A DNA stretch of 64,000 nucleotides from Lacimicrobium sp. SS2-24 (GCF_002201535.1 NZ_NIWW01000006.1:1-64000), one strand, 5' to 3'; shown: positions 40,747 through 50,409, numbered from the stretch's first letter. The notes: a model not told the origin generated them from the letters alone. Made by a program: numbers and translations.

Positions 40747-42093
40747 TCAGGCACTGACGCTTAACCCCCGGACAAGGGCCCGGCGATAGGACAGCCATGC
40801 TGGAATCAGGGCCAATACGGCGGCCAGTAACACGATTAACCCCAGATACCCAAGCGTAGAAAGGGAAAACGGTAAGGCACTGATAAACAACCCATACTGA
40901 CTGACAAGCCAACCATCCAGACCGACCAGCACGGCCGCCAACACAAGGTATCCCAGCACGGCCCCGGACAGGGCAATCAAGATCGCCTCAAGCTCAATGA
41001 TCAGCACCACAAAACTGGCGTGAGCCCCAATAGCGCGCAACACCGCAATCTCTCTTTCCCGCTCACGCATTGAAGCCAACAGCATCGTCGTCATCCCCAA
41101 CATGCTGGCAATCAGCACCAGCAGGGCAATCAACGCTAACGCCCGCTCGACCATCCCCATCATCTGCCACAACTGCGATAATGCCACTCCGGGAATGATT
41201 CCCAGCAGCGCTTCCTGCTCGTACTGGTTCACTTTACGCTGAAACGTCAGCACACCAATCCGTGACGTTAATCCTACCAGTACCGCACTGACAGATTCCG
41301 GTTCCAGCTCTTCATGCTCACCAGAGTGGTTCGTCTGAGACGGTGCAGTGTCATGCTGATCGTGGTCGTGATCATGGTCATGAGACGGTCCATGATCATG
41401 TTGATGTTCCTCAGGTGCCGGTTTAGATGACAACCCACGCGTTAAGGACGGCCTCGCTGGCTGTTGATGTATCGCTTCAATAGCGCCCAGTGACACATGC
41501 ACAGTCTGATCAACTGGCGTGCCGGTCGCCGCAAGAATGCCGGAGACAGTGAACGGATGCGCATCATGATGGGTAAAACTGACATCACCGGTGCCATGAG
41601 AAATAACAATTTCGTCACCCACCTTATAGCCAAGTCGTGCGGCTACCTCAGCCCCTACCACCGCCTGCATTGTCGTTTCAAACACGCCACCACGTTGAAG
41701 TTTAAGCGGCTGTGACTGACCATATTTAAAATGCTCAAAATACTCAGCGGTGGTGCCCATTACCCGGTATCCCTTGTGAGAATCCCCCAGAGAAATCGGC
41801 ACTGTCCATGCTACTTCAGGAGAAGTTTTCAATTGCTGATAACTGCTCCAGGAAATATTGTTGGTCGGATTGCCAATACGAAACACGGAATACAGCAATA
41901 GATTGGTGGGACCTGTTCTGGCGCCTACGATCAAATCGACACCGGATACTGTGCGGCTAAAGCTGGTTTTCATCTCATTTTTAAGGTGGTCCACACCCAG
42001 AATAATAAAGGTGCTGACAGCAATAGAGATAACCGTCAGCAGCACCGTCAACCTGCGACTGAATAAACTGGCCTTTGCGAGACTGATTAACAT
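40747..42093 (-). CDS. FtsX-type ABC permease with a His-rich periplasmic loop, Zur-linked
   Basis: 448 residues in the MacB/FtsX plan: one N-terminal membrane helix (about 12-34), a large periplasmic domain, and three C-terminal helices (about 320-440). Residues 230-260 form a dense histidine/aspartate stretch (DHGPSHDHDHDHDQHD) in the periplasmic part, which points to binding Zn or another divalent metal. It is translated with the ATPase (7-base overlap), and a Zur box precedes that gene. It resembles the zinc-regulated Zrg-type ABC systems of Vibrio, which is an inference; direction of transport is not known and FtsX-type permeases often act as mechanical transducers. Confidence 0.8.
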   Translation of the reverse strand: MLISLAKASLFSRRLTVLLTVISIAVSTFIILGVDHLKNEMKTSFSRTVSGVDLIVGARTGPTNLLLYSVFRIGNPTNNISWSSYQQLKTSPEVAWTVPISLGDSHKGYRVMGTTAEYFEHFKYGQSQPLKLQRGGVFETTMQAVVGAEVAARLGYKVGDEIVISHGTGDVSFTHHDAHPFTVSGILAATGTPVDQTVHVSLGAIEAIHQQPARPSLTRGLSSKPAPEEHQHDHGPSHDHDHDHDQHDTAPSQTNHSGEHEELEPESVSAVLVGLTSRIGVLTFQRKVNQYEQEALLGIIPGVALSQLWQMMGMVERALALIALLVLIASMLGMTTMLLASMREREREIAVLRAIGAHASFVVLIIELEAILIALSGAVLGYLVLAAVLVGLDGWLVSQYGLFISALPFSLSTLGYLGLIVLLAAVLALIPAWLSYRRALVRGLSVSA

Positions 42094-42761
42094 GTTGCCA
42101 CCTCGTCATGTTGACTCAGTTGCAACAAGCTTTGCTGTTGGTCAAAGTGCCCTGCCAGGGTTTTGTCATGACTGACAAACACCACTGTGGCCTGATTTTT
42201 TTCACAACACTGCAATAACAAATCAACGAATTGATCGCGCAGTTCAGTGTCCAGTGCAGAGGTTGGCTCATCGGCAATAATAATTTCCGGGTGATTGAGC
42301 AGTGCCCTGGCAACCGCAACGCGTTGTTGCTGCCCCACACTTAACTCGCCTGCGGGTCGCGCCAGCACCGCTGAATCCAGCTCAAGCTGTGCGGTAATCT
42401 GCTCAAGGTGCCCTGCCCCCGGAGCGCTGCCACCGAAGTAGGCGGCCAGCAAGATATTCTGTCGGACGGACAAGTAAGGCAACAGGTTAAACTGCTGAAA
42501 AATCACCCCGATATGTCGCGCACGAAAGCGATCCCGCGCTCCCGGCTTAAGACAGGTCAGATCTTCAGATAACACCCTGACGTGACCTCGCTGAGGCACC
42601 AGAATGCCACACAGCAGATTCAATAAGGTGGATTTACCACTGCCGGATGGTCCATATAAGAAAACTTTCTCCCCTTTATTAACCTGCCAGTGATGAATAT
42701 TCAGAACCGGTTGTTGTTGCCAGGCAAACTGTACCTTGTCGAGTTGGATTACCGCTGTCAT
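42087..42761 (-). CDS. ABC transporter ATP-binding protein (LolD/MacB type), Zur-linked
   Basis: 224 residues: Walker A GPSGSGKS, Q-loop near IFQQFNLLPYLS, signature LSVGQQQRVAVARALL and Walker B IIIADEPTSALD. It is the partner of the FtsX-type permease downstream (7-base overlap). The PYLSVRQN segment is typical of the LolD/MacB/FtsE class. A Zur box, GTTATAATATAAC, stands at 42785-42797, 24 bases upstream of the start, so the pair should be derepressed when zinc is low. Confidence 0.88.
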   Translation of the reverse strand: MTAVIQLDKVQFAWQQQPVLNIHHWQVNKGEKVFLYGPSGSGKSTLLNLLCGILVPQRGHVRVLSEDLTCLKPGARDRFRARHIGVIFQQFNLLPYLSVRQNILLAAYFGGSAPGAGHLEQITAQLELDSAVLARPAGELSVGQQQRVAVARALLNHPEIIIADEPTSALDTELRDQFVDLLLQCCEKNQATVVFVSHDKTLAGHFDQQQSLLQLSQHDEVATC

Positions 42762-42784
42762 TGCATCTCGCTACCCGTTAATTT

Positions 42785-42797
42785 GTTATAATATAAC
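42785..42797. promoter_or_regulatory. Zur box upstream of the ABC operon
   Basis: GTTATAATATAAC, a perfect 13-base palindrome matching the core of the gammaproteobacterial Zur operator (GTTATA-N-TATAAC). A similar site is in front of the TonB receptor gene. Confidence 0.8.
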
Positions 42798-42923
42798 CTT
42801 AATACCCAGCCAAAGGTCAATACAGAACAGCAAACACGGCGCATTATCATCAAAAACAAAAAAAGGGGAGGACAGAAGCATGTTAGCGGGGAGAGGAAAA
42901 ACGTTGCGTTGGCTGAAAAAACA

Positions 42924-42951
42924 AAAAGCCGCTGAAATCAGCGGCTTTTTT
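42924..42951 (-). terminator. Terminator after the cold-shock gene
   Basis: GCCGCTGA/TCAGCGGC stem with A tract on one side and T tract on the other, so it works in either direction. It ends the csp transcript on the minus strand. Confidence 0.88.
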
Positions 42952-42990
42952 CGTATTCGTCATTTGGCTTGTAAACAAGCCTGTCAGAAT

Positions 42991-43200
42991 TTACTGGGGT
43001 ACTACGTTAACGGCCTGAGGACCTTTTTGACCTTGTTCTACTTCAAAAGAAACAGATTGGCCTTCTACCAGAGTTTTGAATCCTTCACCAGAGATAGCGC
43101 GGAAGTGTACAAACACGTCCTTGCTGCTGTCAGCAGGAGTAATGAAACCAAAACCTTTATCTTCGTTAAACCACTTAACGGTACCAGTTGTTTTTGACAT
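42991..43200 (-). CDS. CspA-family cold-shock protein
   Basis: 69 residues, a single cold-shock (OB-fold) domain binding single-stranded RNA and DNA. RNP1 is seen as KGFGFI and RNP2 as VFVHF. ATG follows GGAGA. The roughly 240 bases upstream (43201-43444) hold no gene and probably form the long 5' leader usual for csp mRNA; I could not identify a classical cold box in it. Which of the Csp paralogues it is cannot be told. Confidence 0.93.
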   Translation of the reverse strand: MSKTTGTVKWFNEDKGFGFITPADSSKDVFVHFRAISGEGFKTLVEGQSVSFEVEQGQKGPQAVNVVPQ

Positions 43201-43444
43201 TTAAGTCTCCAAAAAACATATATATATAACTAACGCTCACCACGTAATGTGATGAGTAATAATGCCTGCGAATCGGATTAATTATTTGGGCAACACGCAA
43301 AGACTTAATGACAAAAACGTTTGAGGTAAATGTAGCAATAGATCTTAAAGCATAACTATGTTGTAAATAACAGGTCTGACGCTGCAGGCCGGGATATACA
43401 ATAACAGCTTTTCCCCCGTTGTACAGCTTTAAATAGCAATTCCA

Positions 43445-44455
43445 CTAAATACTTCGGGGCTTAATCAGACTTTGCAGCGCCCCCTGAAGGCTGTCAACAT
43501 CACAGGCGTGTTCACTGATGCATTCGACACGACTATCAAGCCCTTCAGAAAGCGCATTTGTACTGAGCACACCATCGGCCTGATTAAACACATACCAGCC
43601 CTTATCTGTCAGCAAAATCGCTTTGACACGCTGTACATCTAATCCCATAAAAAACGACATCACGCCGTTAAAATCAAAGCAGCTACCAAGGGAAAATATC
43701 CAACCAAAAGTGTAAAAACCATCACTTTGGCGCTGACGACAAATGACCCCCTGGGCTGGCGCCTGAAGTGTCTCCAGTAGTGCTTGTGCTGGCTCTGCGT
43801 CTGCTGGAGCAGTTTCGAACAGCCGTTGCTGAAACTGTGCTTTAGGCACTAACCAGTCGAGTTTTACCTCTCCCTGCACCACCCGGTTAATTTCCCCCTG
43901 ATAGCCCAGTTCCTGAGCGAGCTGTGCCAAAGAGGCAAAATCGCCCTCTGTACAAACATCCGCTTTATTGGCAACTAAGCAGTCAGCGACCTCAATCTGC
44001 TGGCGAAAAATGGGATGTTCGGTATAACGTGAATCTGATACTTTTCGCGCATCAACCAGCGTCAGTGTCTGGCGCAGTTCCAGAACGCCTCGATAATGCG
44101 CTGCACTTAAGCTTTGTAAAATCTCCAGCGGATGGCCGAGTCCGGTGGGCTCAATGAGCAGCCGATCAGGCTGACTTTGTGCCAGCAACAGATTGAGTGC
44201 AATTTGCATTGGCAAACCGGACGTGCAGCACATGCAGCCCCCGGGCACTTCCTTGATATATAACTGCTTGTTGTCACCACTCTCTCTGAGCAGACTGCCA
44301 TCGATACCCACCTCACCGAATTCATTCACCAGCACCGCCCAGGTTTCACCCTCGGGTTTCGTAGTCAGTAAATGACGTATTGCCGTTGACTTCCCCACTC
44401 CCAAAAAGCCGGTAATAATATTCGTGGGTACGGCCTTCTGTATAATTTTCATCAT
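43445..44455 (-). CDS. COG0523 GTPase, CobW/ZigA-type metal chaperone
   Basis: 336 residues in two domains: an N-terminal G3E GTPase with the P-loop GFLGVGKST (16-24) and the metal-binding CxCC motif GGCMCC (C74, C76, C77). NKAD provides base recognition, and a CobW_C domain makes up the last ~100 residues. Members insert metal ions (Zn, Co, Fe) into target proteins. The start lies eight bases after the phoX stop, so it is co-transcribed with phoX rather than standing behind a Zur box as many COG0523 genes do. There is no histidine-rich segment. Its target could be PhoX itself or a shared metal need. Confidence 0.85.
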   Translation of the reverse strand: MMKIIQKAVPTNIITGFLGVGKSTAIRHLLTTKPEGETWAVLVNEFGEVGIDGSLLRESGDNKQLYIKEVPGGCMCCTSGLPMQIALNLLLAQSQPDRLLIEPTGLGHPLEILQSLSAAHYRGVLELRQTLTLVDARKVSDSRYTEHPIFRQQIEVADCLVANKADVCTEGDFASLAQLAQELGYQGEINRVVQGEVKLDWLVPKAQFQQRLFETAPADAEPAQALLETLQAPAQGVICRQRQSDGFYTFGWIFSLGSCFDFNGVMSFFMGLDVQRVKAILLTDKGWYVFNQADGVLSTNALSEGLDSRVECISEHACDVDSLQGALQSLIKPRSI

Positions 44456-44463
44456 TGTCCCTG

Positions 44464-46359
44464 TTAACTGCCTACCCGACCGCCGCCGTCTTTTGTTATC
44501 ACCACCACAGAGGGCCTTGGTGGCATATTGGGGTCATAATCGGGCCAGCGGGTGGTCGGTTTCTCAAAACTGCTTTTGTCTCCGGGATGCTGCACCGAAC
44601 AAAATAAATTCTCAGAGTCAGGGGTAAAAAAGGGCCCGCACAATTCTGCACCTACCGGTGTGCGTAAAAAGCGCTTGGTCAGTGCCCGGCGCTCCCCCTC
44701 TACCTCACAAGCCCAGATGCCATCGGCTACCTGGTGCTGCTCTGCACCGTCTGTGGCTATCCACAGATTTCCCAGCTTATCAAACGCACAGTTATCCGGG
44801 TTGGCCAGCCAGCCATTTTCACTGATATCCGGGTGGTACTGGGTACCCGGTGCACCTTTGCGACCCGCAATCAAAAACATCTCCCAGCTAAACCGCTCGG
44901 CACTATGATCGCCATCCGGGGGGATAAGCTCCAGAATCTGACCATCGCGGTTCTTCGCCCGGGGGTTGGGTCCGTCTGTCTGCGCCGCGGTACGCCGACT
45001 GTTATTGGTTAACATGACATAAACCTGTCCATTGGCCGGATTTACTTCCACATCCTCTGGCCTGTCCATGGGCGTGGCGGCTAATAAATCCGCTGCTTTT
45101 CGACAATCCAGCAACACATCGCCCTGACTGTTAAAGCCATTTTCAGTAGTCAGCGGGCCTTGTCCAAAGACCATGGGCAGCCAGGTTAGCGTGCCGTCAT
45201 CTGAAAAGCGCGCACAATAAAGGGTGCCATCATCCAGCAGATCCATGTTGGCCCGGCGATTATCCTGCTGATACTTACCCTTGCTGATAAATTTATACAG
45301 ATATTCAAACTGTTCATCATCACCACTGTACGCCACAACATGGCCGTCATGATTGATGAATACGTATGCTCCCTCGTGTTTATAGCGGCCCAGTACCGTG
45401 CGCTTCTTTGGCACAGATTGAGGGTCAAACGGGTCAATTTCCACTACCCAGCCCACATGCAATGGCTCTGCGGGTGTCTGGCGCATATCCCAGCGTTCAA
45501 AATGCCGTGACCAACTGCCTCGATGCTCAGTTTTCATGCCAAAGCGCTGGTAATTTTCCTGCTCGCCTGAATCGGTGAAATCTCCTGCAAAGTAAAAATC
45601 CACGTTTTCTTCGCCGGTCAGGATTGTGCCCCAGGGCGTAACACCGCCGGCACAGTTGCCATAGGTACCCAATGTGCGCACCCCATCTGGGCTGTCGGAA
45701 GTAATAAGACGGGAACTACCGGCAGCGGGGCCGGTCATCTGCATTTCGGTTAAAGGTGTAATACGACGGTTATATGCCGAATCGAGCACGGGCTGCCACT
45801 GACCATCGGCCTTTTTGCGAATTTCCACCACACTCAGGCCATGGGCCATCATGTCATTCAGGCTTTTTTCTTTATCCAGTTGATGGCGCCCCGGTGACCC
45901 GGGGTACATCATACTCGGACGGGTGTACTCATGATTAACCACCAACAGTCCCTGATCGGAATGATCACTTCCTAGTGGCAACGGCACAAACCCAATAAAG
46001 TCATTGTTATAGCCAAATTGTTTGCTCTGACGATCAGGGGTTTGTGCATAAGGGTCAAATTCTGGTACATCACTGAAAAGTGGATCACCCCAGCTTAGCA
46101 GTACCTGCGCGTTGTAACCCTGGGCCACAGCCAGGTGCGGATCCAAACCGTGGGGCAATTCCTTAAATGTTAATGAGCCTGCGGCGACATCATTCTTGCC
46201 AGCGACATTATTACCGCCTGGTATTCCACACCCGGCCAGCATTAACGCAGAGCCGCCAAGTCCCAGGCCTTTGAGCGCCTGTCGCCTGGAGATTCTGGCG
46301 GCAAGAATATCGGCAAAAATCAATGCAGTATTCTTCTGTTTAGGCTGTTTTTCTGACAT
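44464..46359 (-). CDS. phoX: PhoX-family alkaline phosphatase
   Basis: 631 residues of the DUF839/PhoX family, a secreted Ca2+/Fe3+-dependent phosphomonoesterase that releases phosphate from organic esters. It carries a Tat signal: SRRQALKGLGLGGSALMLAGC (shown in part), with the twin arginines at about 24-25. Downstream the protein has the family strands KTEHRGSWSRHF and DVEVNPANGQVYV. ATG at 46359. A Pho box lies at 46421-46438, 62 bases upstream, so induction by phosphate starvation through PhoB is likely. A COG0523 GTPase follows in the same operon. Confidence 0.88.
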   Translation of the reverse strand: MSEKQPKQKNTALIFADILAARISRRQALKGLGLGGSALMLAGCGIPGGNNVAGKNDVAAGSLTFKELPHGLDPHLAVAQGYNAQVLLSWGDPLFSDVPEFDPYAQTPDRQSKQFGYNNDFIGFVPLPLGSDHSDQGLLVVNHEYTRPSMMYPGSPGRHQLDKEKSLNDMMAHGLSVVEIRKKADGQWQPVLDSAYNRRITPLTEMQMTGPAAGSSRLITSDSPDGVRTLGTYGNCAGGVTPWGTILTGEENVDFYFAGDFTDSGEQENYQRFGMKTEHRGSWSRHFERWDMRQTPAEPLHVGWVVEIDPFDPQSVPKKRTVLGRYKHEGAYVFINHDGHVVAYSGDDEQFEYLYKFISKGKYQQDNRRANMDLLDDGTLYCARFSDDGTLTWLPMVFGQGPLTTENGFNSQGDVLLDCRKAADLLAATPMDRPEDVEVNPANGQVYVMLTNNSRRTAAQTDGPNPRAKNRDGQILELIPPDGDHSAERFSWEMFLIAGRKGAPGTQYHPDISENGWLANPDNCAFDKLGNLWIATDGAEQHQVADGIWACEVEGERRALTKRFLRTPVGAELCGPFFTPDSENLFCSVQHPGDKSSFEKPTTRWPDYDPNMPPRPSVVVITKDGGGRVGS

Positions 46360-46420
46360 GCAAATTCTCTATTTATAAAATGGTACCTGGCTTACACCAA
46401 TCTCAGTCTGAGGTCAGATA

Positions 46421-46438
46421 GTGACACCACCGTGACAG
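46421..46438 (-). promoter_or_regulatory. Pho box upstream of phoX
   Basis: On the minus strand CTGTCAC, four bases, GTGTCAC: two direct repeats at an 11-base period, the PhoB layout. It ends 62 bases upstream of the phoX start. The second repeat deviates from the consensus CTGTCAT. Confidence 0.65.
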
Positions 46439-46510
46439 GCATAAAGTCTGCTGAGCTTATCTGACCTGCACCCAGTCGCATTGGTTTGGTATTAACGTAT
46501 CCCTGACGCA

Positions 46511-47710
46511 TCAATGCCAGCCCAGCCCTGCCGCAATCGCACAAAACAGCACCACCAGATAGGGCGGCACTTTCCAGAACATCAACATGACAAACGCCAG
46601 CAATGCCAGAGAAAAATCCAGCGCCGTGAGTATTCCGCTTTGCCAGACTGGCTGATAAAAGGCCGCCAGCAGAATGCCAACCACGGCCGCATTAATCCCC
46701 TTAAGCGCCTGCTGTACCGCAGAAAAGTGGCTAAGCGCTGACCAGAAAGGTAACGCCCCAAACACTAATAAAAATGCAGGAACAAATATGGCGATCAGTG
46801 CCACCGATGCGCCGACCAGGCCGGAAACCGGTCCATCAGAGGCACCACCGAGAAAGGCCGCAAAGGTAAATAATGGTCCGGGTACGGCTTGTGCAGCGCC
46901 ATATCCGGCCAGAAAAGTGTCATTGCTGACCATACCTGTTGGTACCACTTCGGCCTGTAACAGTGGCAACACCACATGCCCTCCACCGAAGACCAGCGCC
47001 CCGGCGCGGTAAAAGCGATCGATCAACTCCAGTATTGGGGAGCTGGTACTTGTTGCCAACAGCGGCAGCAATCCCAAGAGCAAAAAGAACATCAGCAAAA
47101 AGATGCCACCGGCCCGTTTACTCAGTGGCACGGTCAGAACATCATGTTGCTGATGATGACTGGCACCCCCCAATAACCACCATCCTGCCAGCCCGCCAAT
47201 GGCAATGAGTATCATCTGAGCCCCCACACCCGGTGCTATCAGTAACACCACCGCCGATAGCACGGCGATGCTGATACGGGGTCGATCCGGACACAGATTA
47301 CGGCTCATACCCCAAAGCGCCTGTGCGACCACCGCCACGGCCACCACTTTGAGACCATGCAGCCAGTCGCTGCCAAGGTATTGCGTGATCTGTCCTGAAT
47401 AAAGCGCAAAAAGCAACATCAATACAGCGGATGGCAGGGTAAAACCCAGCCAGCATGCGAGGGCTCCGCGTATGCCTCCCCACTGCAGCCCCAAACCTAT
47501 CCCCACCTGACTGCTGGCAGGACCGGGCATAAACTGACACAGGGCGACTAGCTCTGCATAGGCCTGCTCACTCAGCCACTTTCGCTTCTCAACAAATTCG
47601 TGCCGAAAGTAGCCCAGGTGTGCCACCGGGCCACCAAAGCTGGTCAGTCCCAGACGCAAAAAAACGCCCAGCAATGTAAAAAAGCCAACCTTTACCTGTC
47701 GTTCAGACAC
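46511..47710 (-). CDS. chrA: Chromate transporter, CHR family (long form)
   Basis: 399 residues with two homologous CHR halves, each with several membrane helices. The N-terminal half has LGLTSFGGPVAHLGYFR, WLSEQAYAELVALCQFMPGP and SSQVGIGLG; the C-terminal half has ALVFGGGHVVLPLL and GYGAAQAVPGPLFTFAAFLG. These are the hallmark FGG and PGP motifs. CHR proteins export chromate, though some members are not shown to do so. The start is GTG at 47710, because AGGA lies six bases before it; the TTG at 47716 abuts that site and is unlikely. It is a single gene. Confidence 0.88.
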   Translation of the reverse strand: MSERQVKVGFFTLLGVFLRLGLTSFGGPVAHLGYFRHEFVEKRKWLSEQAYAELVALCQFMPGPASSQVGIGLGLQWGGIRGALACWLGFTLPSAVLMLLFALYSGQITQYLGSDWLHGLKVVAVAVVAQALWGMSRNLCPDRPRISIAVLSAVVLLIAPGVGAQMILIAIGGLAGWWLLGGASHHQQHDVLTVPLSKRAGGIFLLMFFLLLGLLPLLATSTSSPILELIDRFYRAGALVFGGGHVVLPLLQAEVVPTGMVSNDTFLAGYGAAQAVPGPLFTFAAFLGGASDGPVSGLVGASVALIAIFVPAFLLVFGALPFWSALSHFSAVQQALKGINAAVVGILLAAFYQPVWQSGILTALDFSLALLAFVMLMFWKVPPYLVVLFCAIAAGLGWH

Positions 47711-47783
47711 GTCCAATCCTATATCTTGTTAAGATCTGCTGATGAATAGACTAAGGCAGTCTTCTGAGGAAAGGCAAGGGACA

Positions 47784-47810
47784 AAAAAGGTGGCCTGGGC
47801 CACCTTTTAT
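47784..47810 (-). terminator. Terminator after the TonB receptor gene
   Basis: AGGTGGC/GCCACCT stem with A and T tracts on its two sides. It lies about 85 bases past the receptor stop. Confidence 0.8.
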
Positions 47811-47895
47811 AACGTTACACATTTAACCGCTACACTACCGGCTTATGTGTCGCCCGGAAAACGCTTCGTCATCCCTATGCAGCGTCTTTTCAGGC

Positions 47896-50394
47896 TTAAA
47901 AATAACCCCGTACGCCCACAGCCAATGACCTGCCAGGTAAGGGGGCAATATCTTTTAAGAAGGACGTGTGCACGCGCGCCTCTTCGTCGGTAAGGTTGCT
48001 ACCTTTAAGATAAAATGCCAGCTCATTCCCACCAACAGGCACATGGTAGGTGACATTTGCATCCAGCAGCGTATAACCGCTTGTTTCGCTCTCCAGTTCA
48101 GCGGTCTTATCCTGCTTGAAATAGCGTGTCAGACCAATATCCGCACTCACCTGTTCATATTCATAATTCAGCCTGGCGGCCAGTCGTAAAGGTGGAATTC
48201 GCGGCAGGTCTCCTCCCTGCTTCAGGCGCGCACGAATATAATCGCCCTGCACCACCAGTTTAAGCGGTGCACTGATTTGCCAGTTAACCTGCGCTTCAAA
48301 TCCGTGTAAGACAACGTCTTCCTGTGCGAATAAATAGACCGGCAACTCGTCGGCATGCAGCTCCTCTTCAGCGCCATGCTCTTCTTCCTCATGAGCGTGC
48401 TCTTCCTCTTCGTGCTCATGTCCGTCACCGGCAAACAGCCCCGTGGCCTGCTGGTAATAAAAGTCATCGGCCTGGTTATAAAACGCATTTAAGACAAAGC
48501 CTAAATCACCACTGACCTTGCGCAAACTGATATCCAGGTTGGTGGATGTTTCAAGCTCCACATCGTTGTCACTGACACTGAGAAAACGTTCACCCTCTTC
48601 TTCCACTAATTCGAAAATCGCACCCACTTCAAAGCTATTGGTGCCAATATGAGGACCAAACGAGAATAATTCCGCTGCCGATGGCGCCCGTTGAGAACGG
48701 GATAAGGACACTGCCATGTTATAACCCGGATGAAAATCCCAGACTAACCCTGCCGACAAACTATAGGGGGTGAAATCCTTCGATGAGGTAAAGAATTCTG
48801 CGACTTCATCGCCGTGCTCGTCCTCATGACCCGGTTCATCTTCATGAACCTCATCATCATGATGCACCTCATCGCCGTGCACAGCAGACTCAGGGAAACG
48901 CACCTGGTCTGCATTGATTTCAACGTGCTCAATTCTGGCACCTAGCTGTACCAGCACATCACCGAAATGCCGTTCTTCCATCCATCCAAGTGCTAACATT
49001 TCGGTGTCAGAGGGCGGAGAGAATGCCTCATCGCCCTGCGCCTCAAAGTCACTTTGCTTATAATGCAGACTCAGGCCACCACGCCAGTTGTGATAATGCT
49101 TATGCAGCAGCTCAATTCTGGCCTCTTTACTGGTGTTTTTGAATAAGGTCCCTATCTGACCATCTTCTACTTCTGCGTGTTGATAGTCGGTGTAGGCAAA
49201 CTTACTGTTGATGCCACTGATAAAAGCATGATCGAAGCTCAGCTCACTGAGAATCTGTACTCTATCCTGCTTCATATCGGCATACACTGACTCCTCCATC
49301 TCGTCAGTATGGCCATGTTCGTCTTCATGATCTTCTTCATGTCCGTGCTCTTCACCGTGAGCATGGCCGGGAATACCGTACTCACGCTCGAGACGACCGT
49401 ACGAGAAACCCACAAAACCATTGTCTAACAGGTAGCTGCTACCTAAGGTGAACCCCTTGGATTCTGATGCCGTATTCTCTACCGTGCCATAGCCACCTTC
49501 TTCGTCATGATGCTCGTGCTCATCATGTTCTGATTCGGTTTCTGCGTGTCCGGGGATGCGGTAATCATCGTTTTCACGCCAGAAGCCATCCACATACACC
49601 CCCACATTGTCGGTGCCGGTATTCAGTGATGCTGACATCAGCTTCTGATTATTGACAGAATCTCGTTCCAGAGTTGCTTCGCCGCGGGTCAGGGTATCTT
49701 TAGGTACGCGGTTATCCACCACATTCACCACACCACCGATAGCGCCACTGCCATAGAACAGCGTTGATGGACCACGCAGTACTTCAATCTGTGTCGCCGT
49801 GCTGGCTTCAGCAGCTGTGACATGATCCGGACCCACTCTGGAGGCATCTCCTGCCCCCAGACCGTTTTGCGTAATCATAACTCTGGGACCGTCCAGTCCA
49901 CGAATGATGGGGCTGCTGGCCACTGACGCATAAAAGTTGCTGTGCACGCCGACTTCATTTTTCAGCGTATCTCCCAGTGTGGCCGCCTGACGCATTCTCA
50001 GGTTATCTCCGGCGAGCACACTAACAGGTATGGAAGATTCCAGTGCCGATGAATGAAAAGGGGTGGCGGTCACATCCACCACTTCCATACTGGTATTGAT
50101 CATCGTCAGATTGAGGTTGCTCAGTCCCGTTTCAGGTACCTCTACATCCGTATTTAAGTGTGCGAAACGGGGGGCTGACAGATGCAACTCGAGTGTACCG
50201 CTGCGCACCTTATCAAACTGGAAGCGCCCCTGGTTATCGGTGGTTTGCGTCAGGTTAGTGCCCATAATCTGCACTTTGGCCCCCACTACCGGTAAGCCAT
50301 CGGCATCACTAATTTTCCCCGCCAGAGTCTGTGCCAATGCATAAGGCGTTAACAGCGTACCCAGGGTGGCCGCCAATACGGTTAGCTTTTTCAT
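47896..50394 (-). CDS. TonB-dependent receptor with His-rich loops (ZnuD-like)
   Basis: 832 residues. Signal peptide to about residue 21, then a carboxypeptidase-regulatory-like domain (about 24-100), the plug (LRGPSTLFYGSGAIGGVVNV at 206-225) and an outer-membrane beta barrel ending in phenylalanine. Four histidine/glutamate-rich loops stand out at about 283-297, 343-366, 506-529 and 658-680 (for example HEEDHEDEHGH). Such loops are typical of zinc receptors of the ZnuD type. Two Zur boxes lie upstream, one (50501-50513) perfect, so uptake of zinc, energised by TonB, is the likely role. No inner-membrane partner is adjacent; the FtsX-type ABC pair at 40.7-42.8 kb shares the Zur motif. Confidence 0.85.
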   Translation of the reverse strand: MKKLTVLAATLGTLLTPYALAQTLAGKISDADGLPVVGAKVQIMGTNLTQTTDNQGRFQFDKVRSGTLELHLSAPRFAHLNTDVEVPETGLSNLNLTMINTSMEVVDVTATPFHSSALESSIPVSVLAGDNLRMRQAATLGDTLKNEVGVHSNFYASVASSPIIRGLDGPRVMITQNGLGAGDASRVGPDHVTAAEASTATQIEVLRGPSTLFYGSGAIGGVVNVVDNRVPKDTLTRGEATLERDSVNNQKLMSASLNTGTDNVGVYVDGFWRENDDYRIPGHAETESEHDEHEHHDEEGGYGTVENTASESKGFTLGSSYLLDNGFVGFSYGRLEREYGIPGHAHGEEHGHEEDHEDEHGHTDEMEESVYADMKQDRVQILSELSFDHAFISGINSKFAYTDYQHAEVEDGQIGTLFKNTSKEARIELLHKHYHNWRGGLSLHYKQSDFEAQGDEAFSPPSDTEMLALGWMEERHFGDVLVQLGARIEHVEINADQVRFPESAVHGDEVHHDDEVHEDEPGHEDEHGDEVAEFFTSSKDFTPYSLSAGLVWDFHPGYNMAVSLSRSQRAPSAAELFSFGPHIGTNSFEVGAIFELVEEEGERFLSVSDNDVELETSTNLDISLRKVSGDLGFVLNAFYNQADDFYYQQATGLFAGDGHEHEEEEHAHEEEEHGAEEELHADELPVYLFAQEDVVLHGFEAQVNWQISAPLKLVVQGDYIRARLKQGGDLPRIPPLRLAARLNYEYEQVSADIGLTRYFKQDKTAELESETSGYTLLDANVTYHVPVGGNELAFYLKGSNLTDEEARVHTSFLKDIAPLPGRSLAVGVRGYF

Positions 50395-50409
50395 CGCGCT
50401 CCCAACAAT

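Noticed and set aside
42882-43197. Open frame on the plus strand starting with a good ribosome-binding site (GGGGAGG) near 42870.
   Set aside because: It runs through the csp terminator and antisense to the csp gene; the protein has no likeness to any family. Most likely chance.
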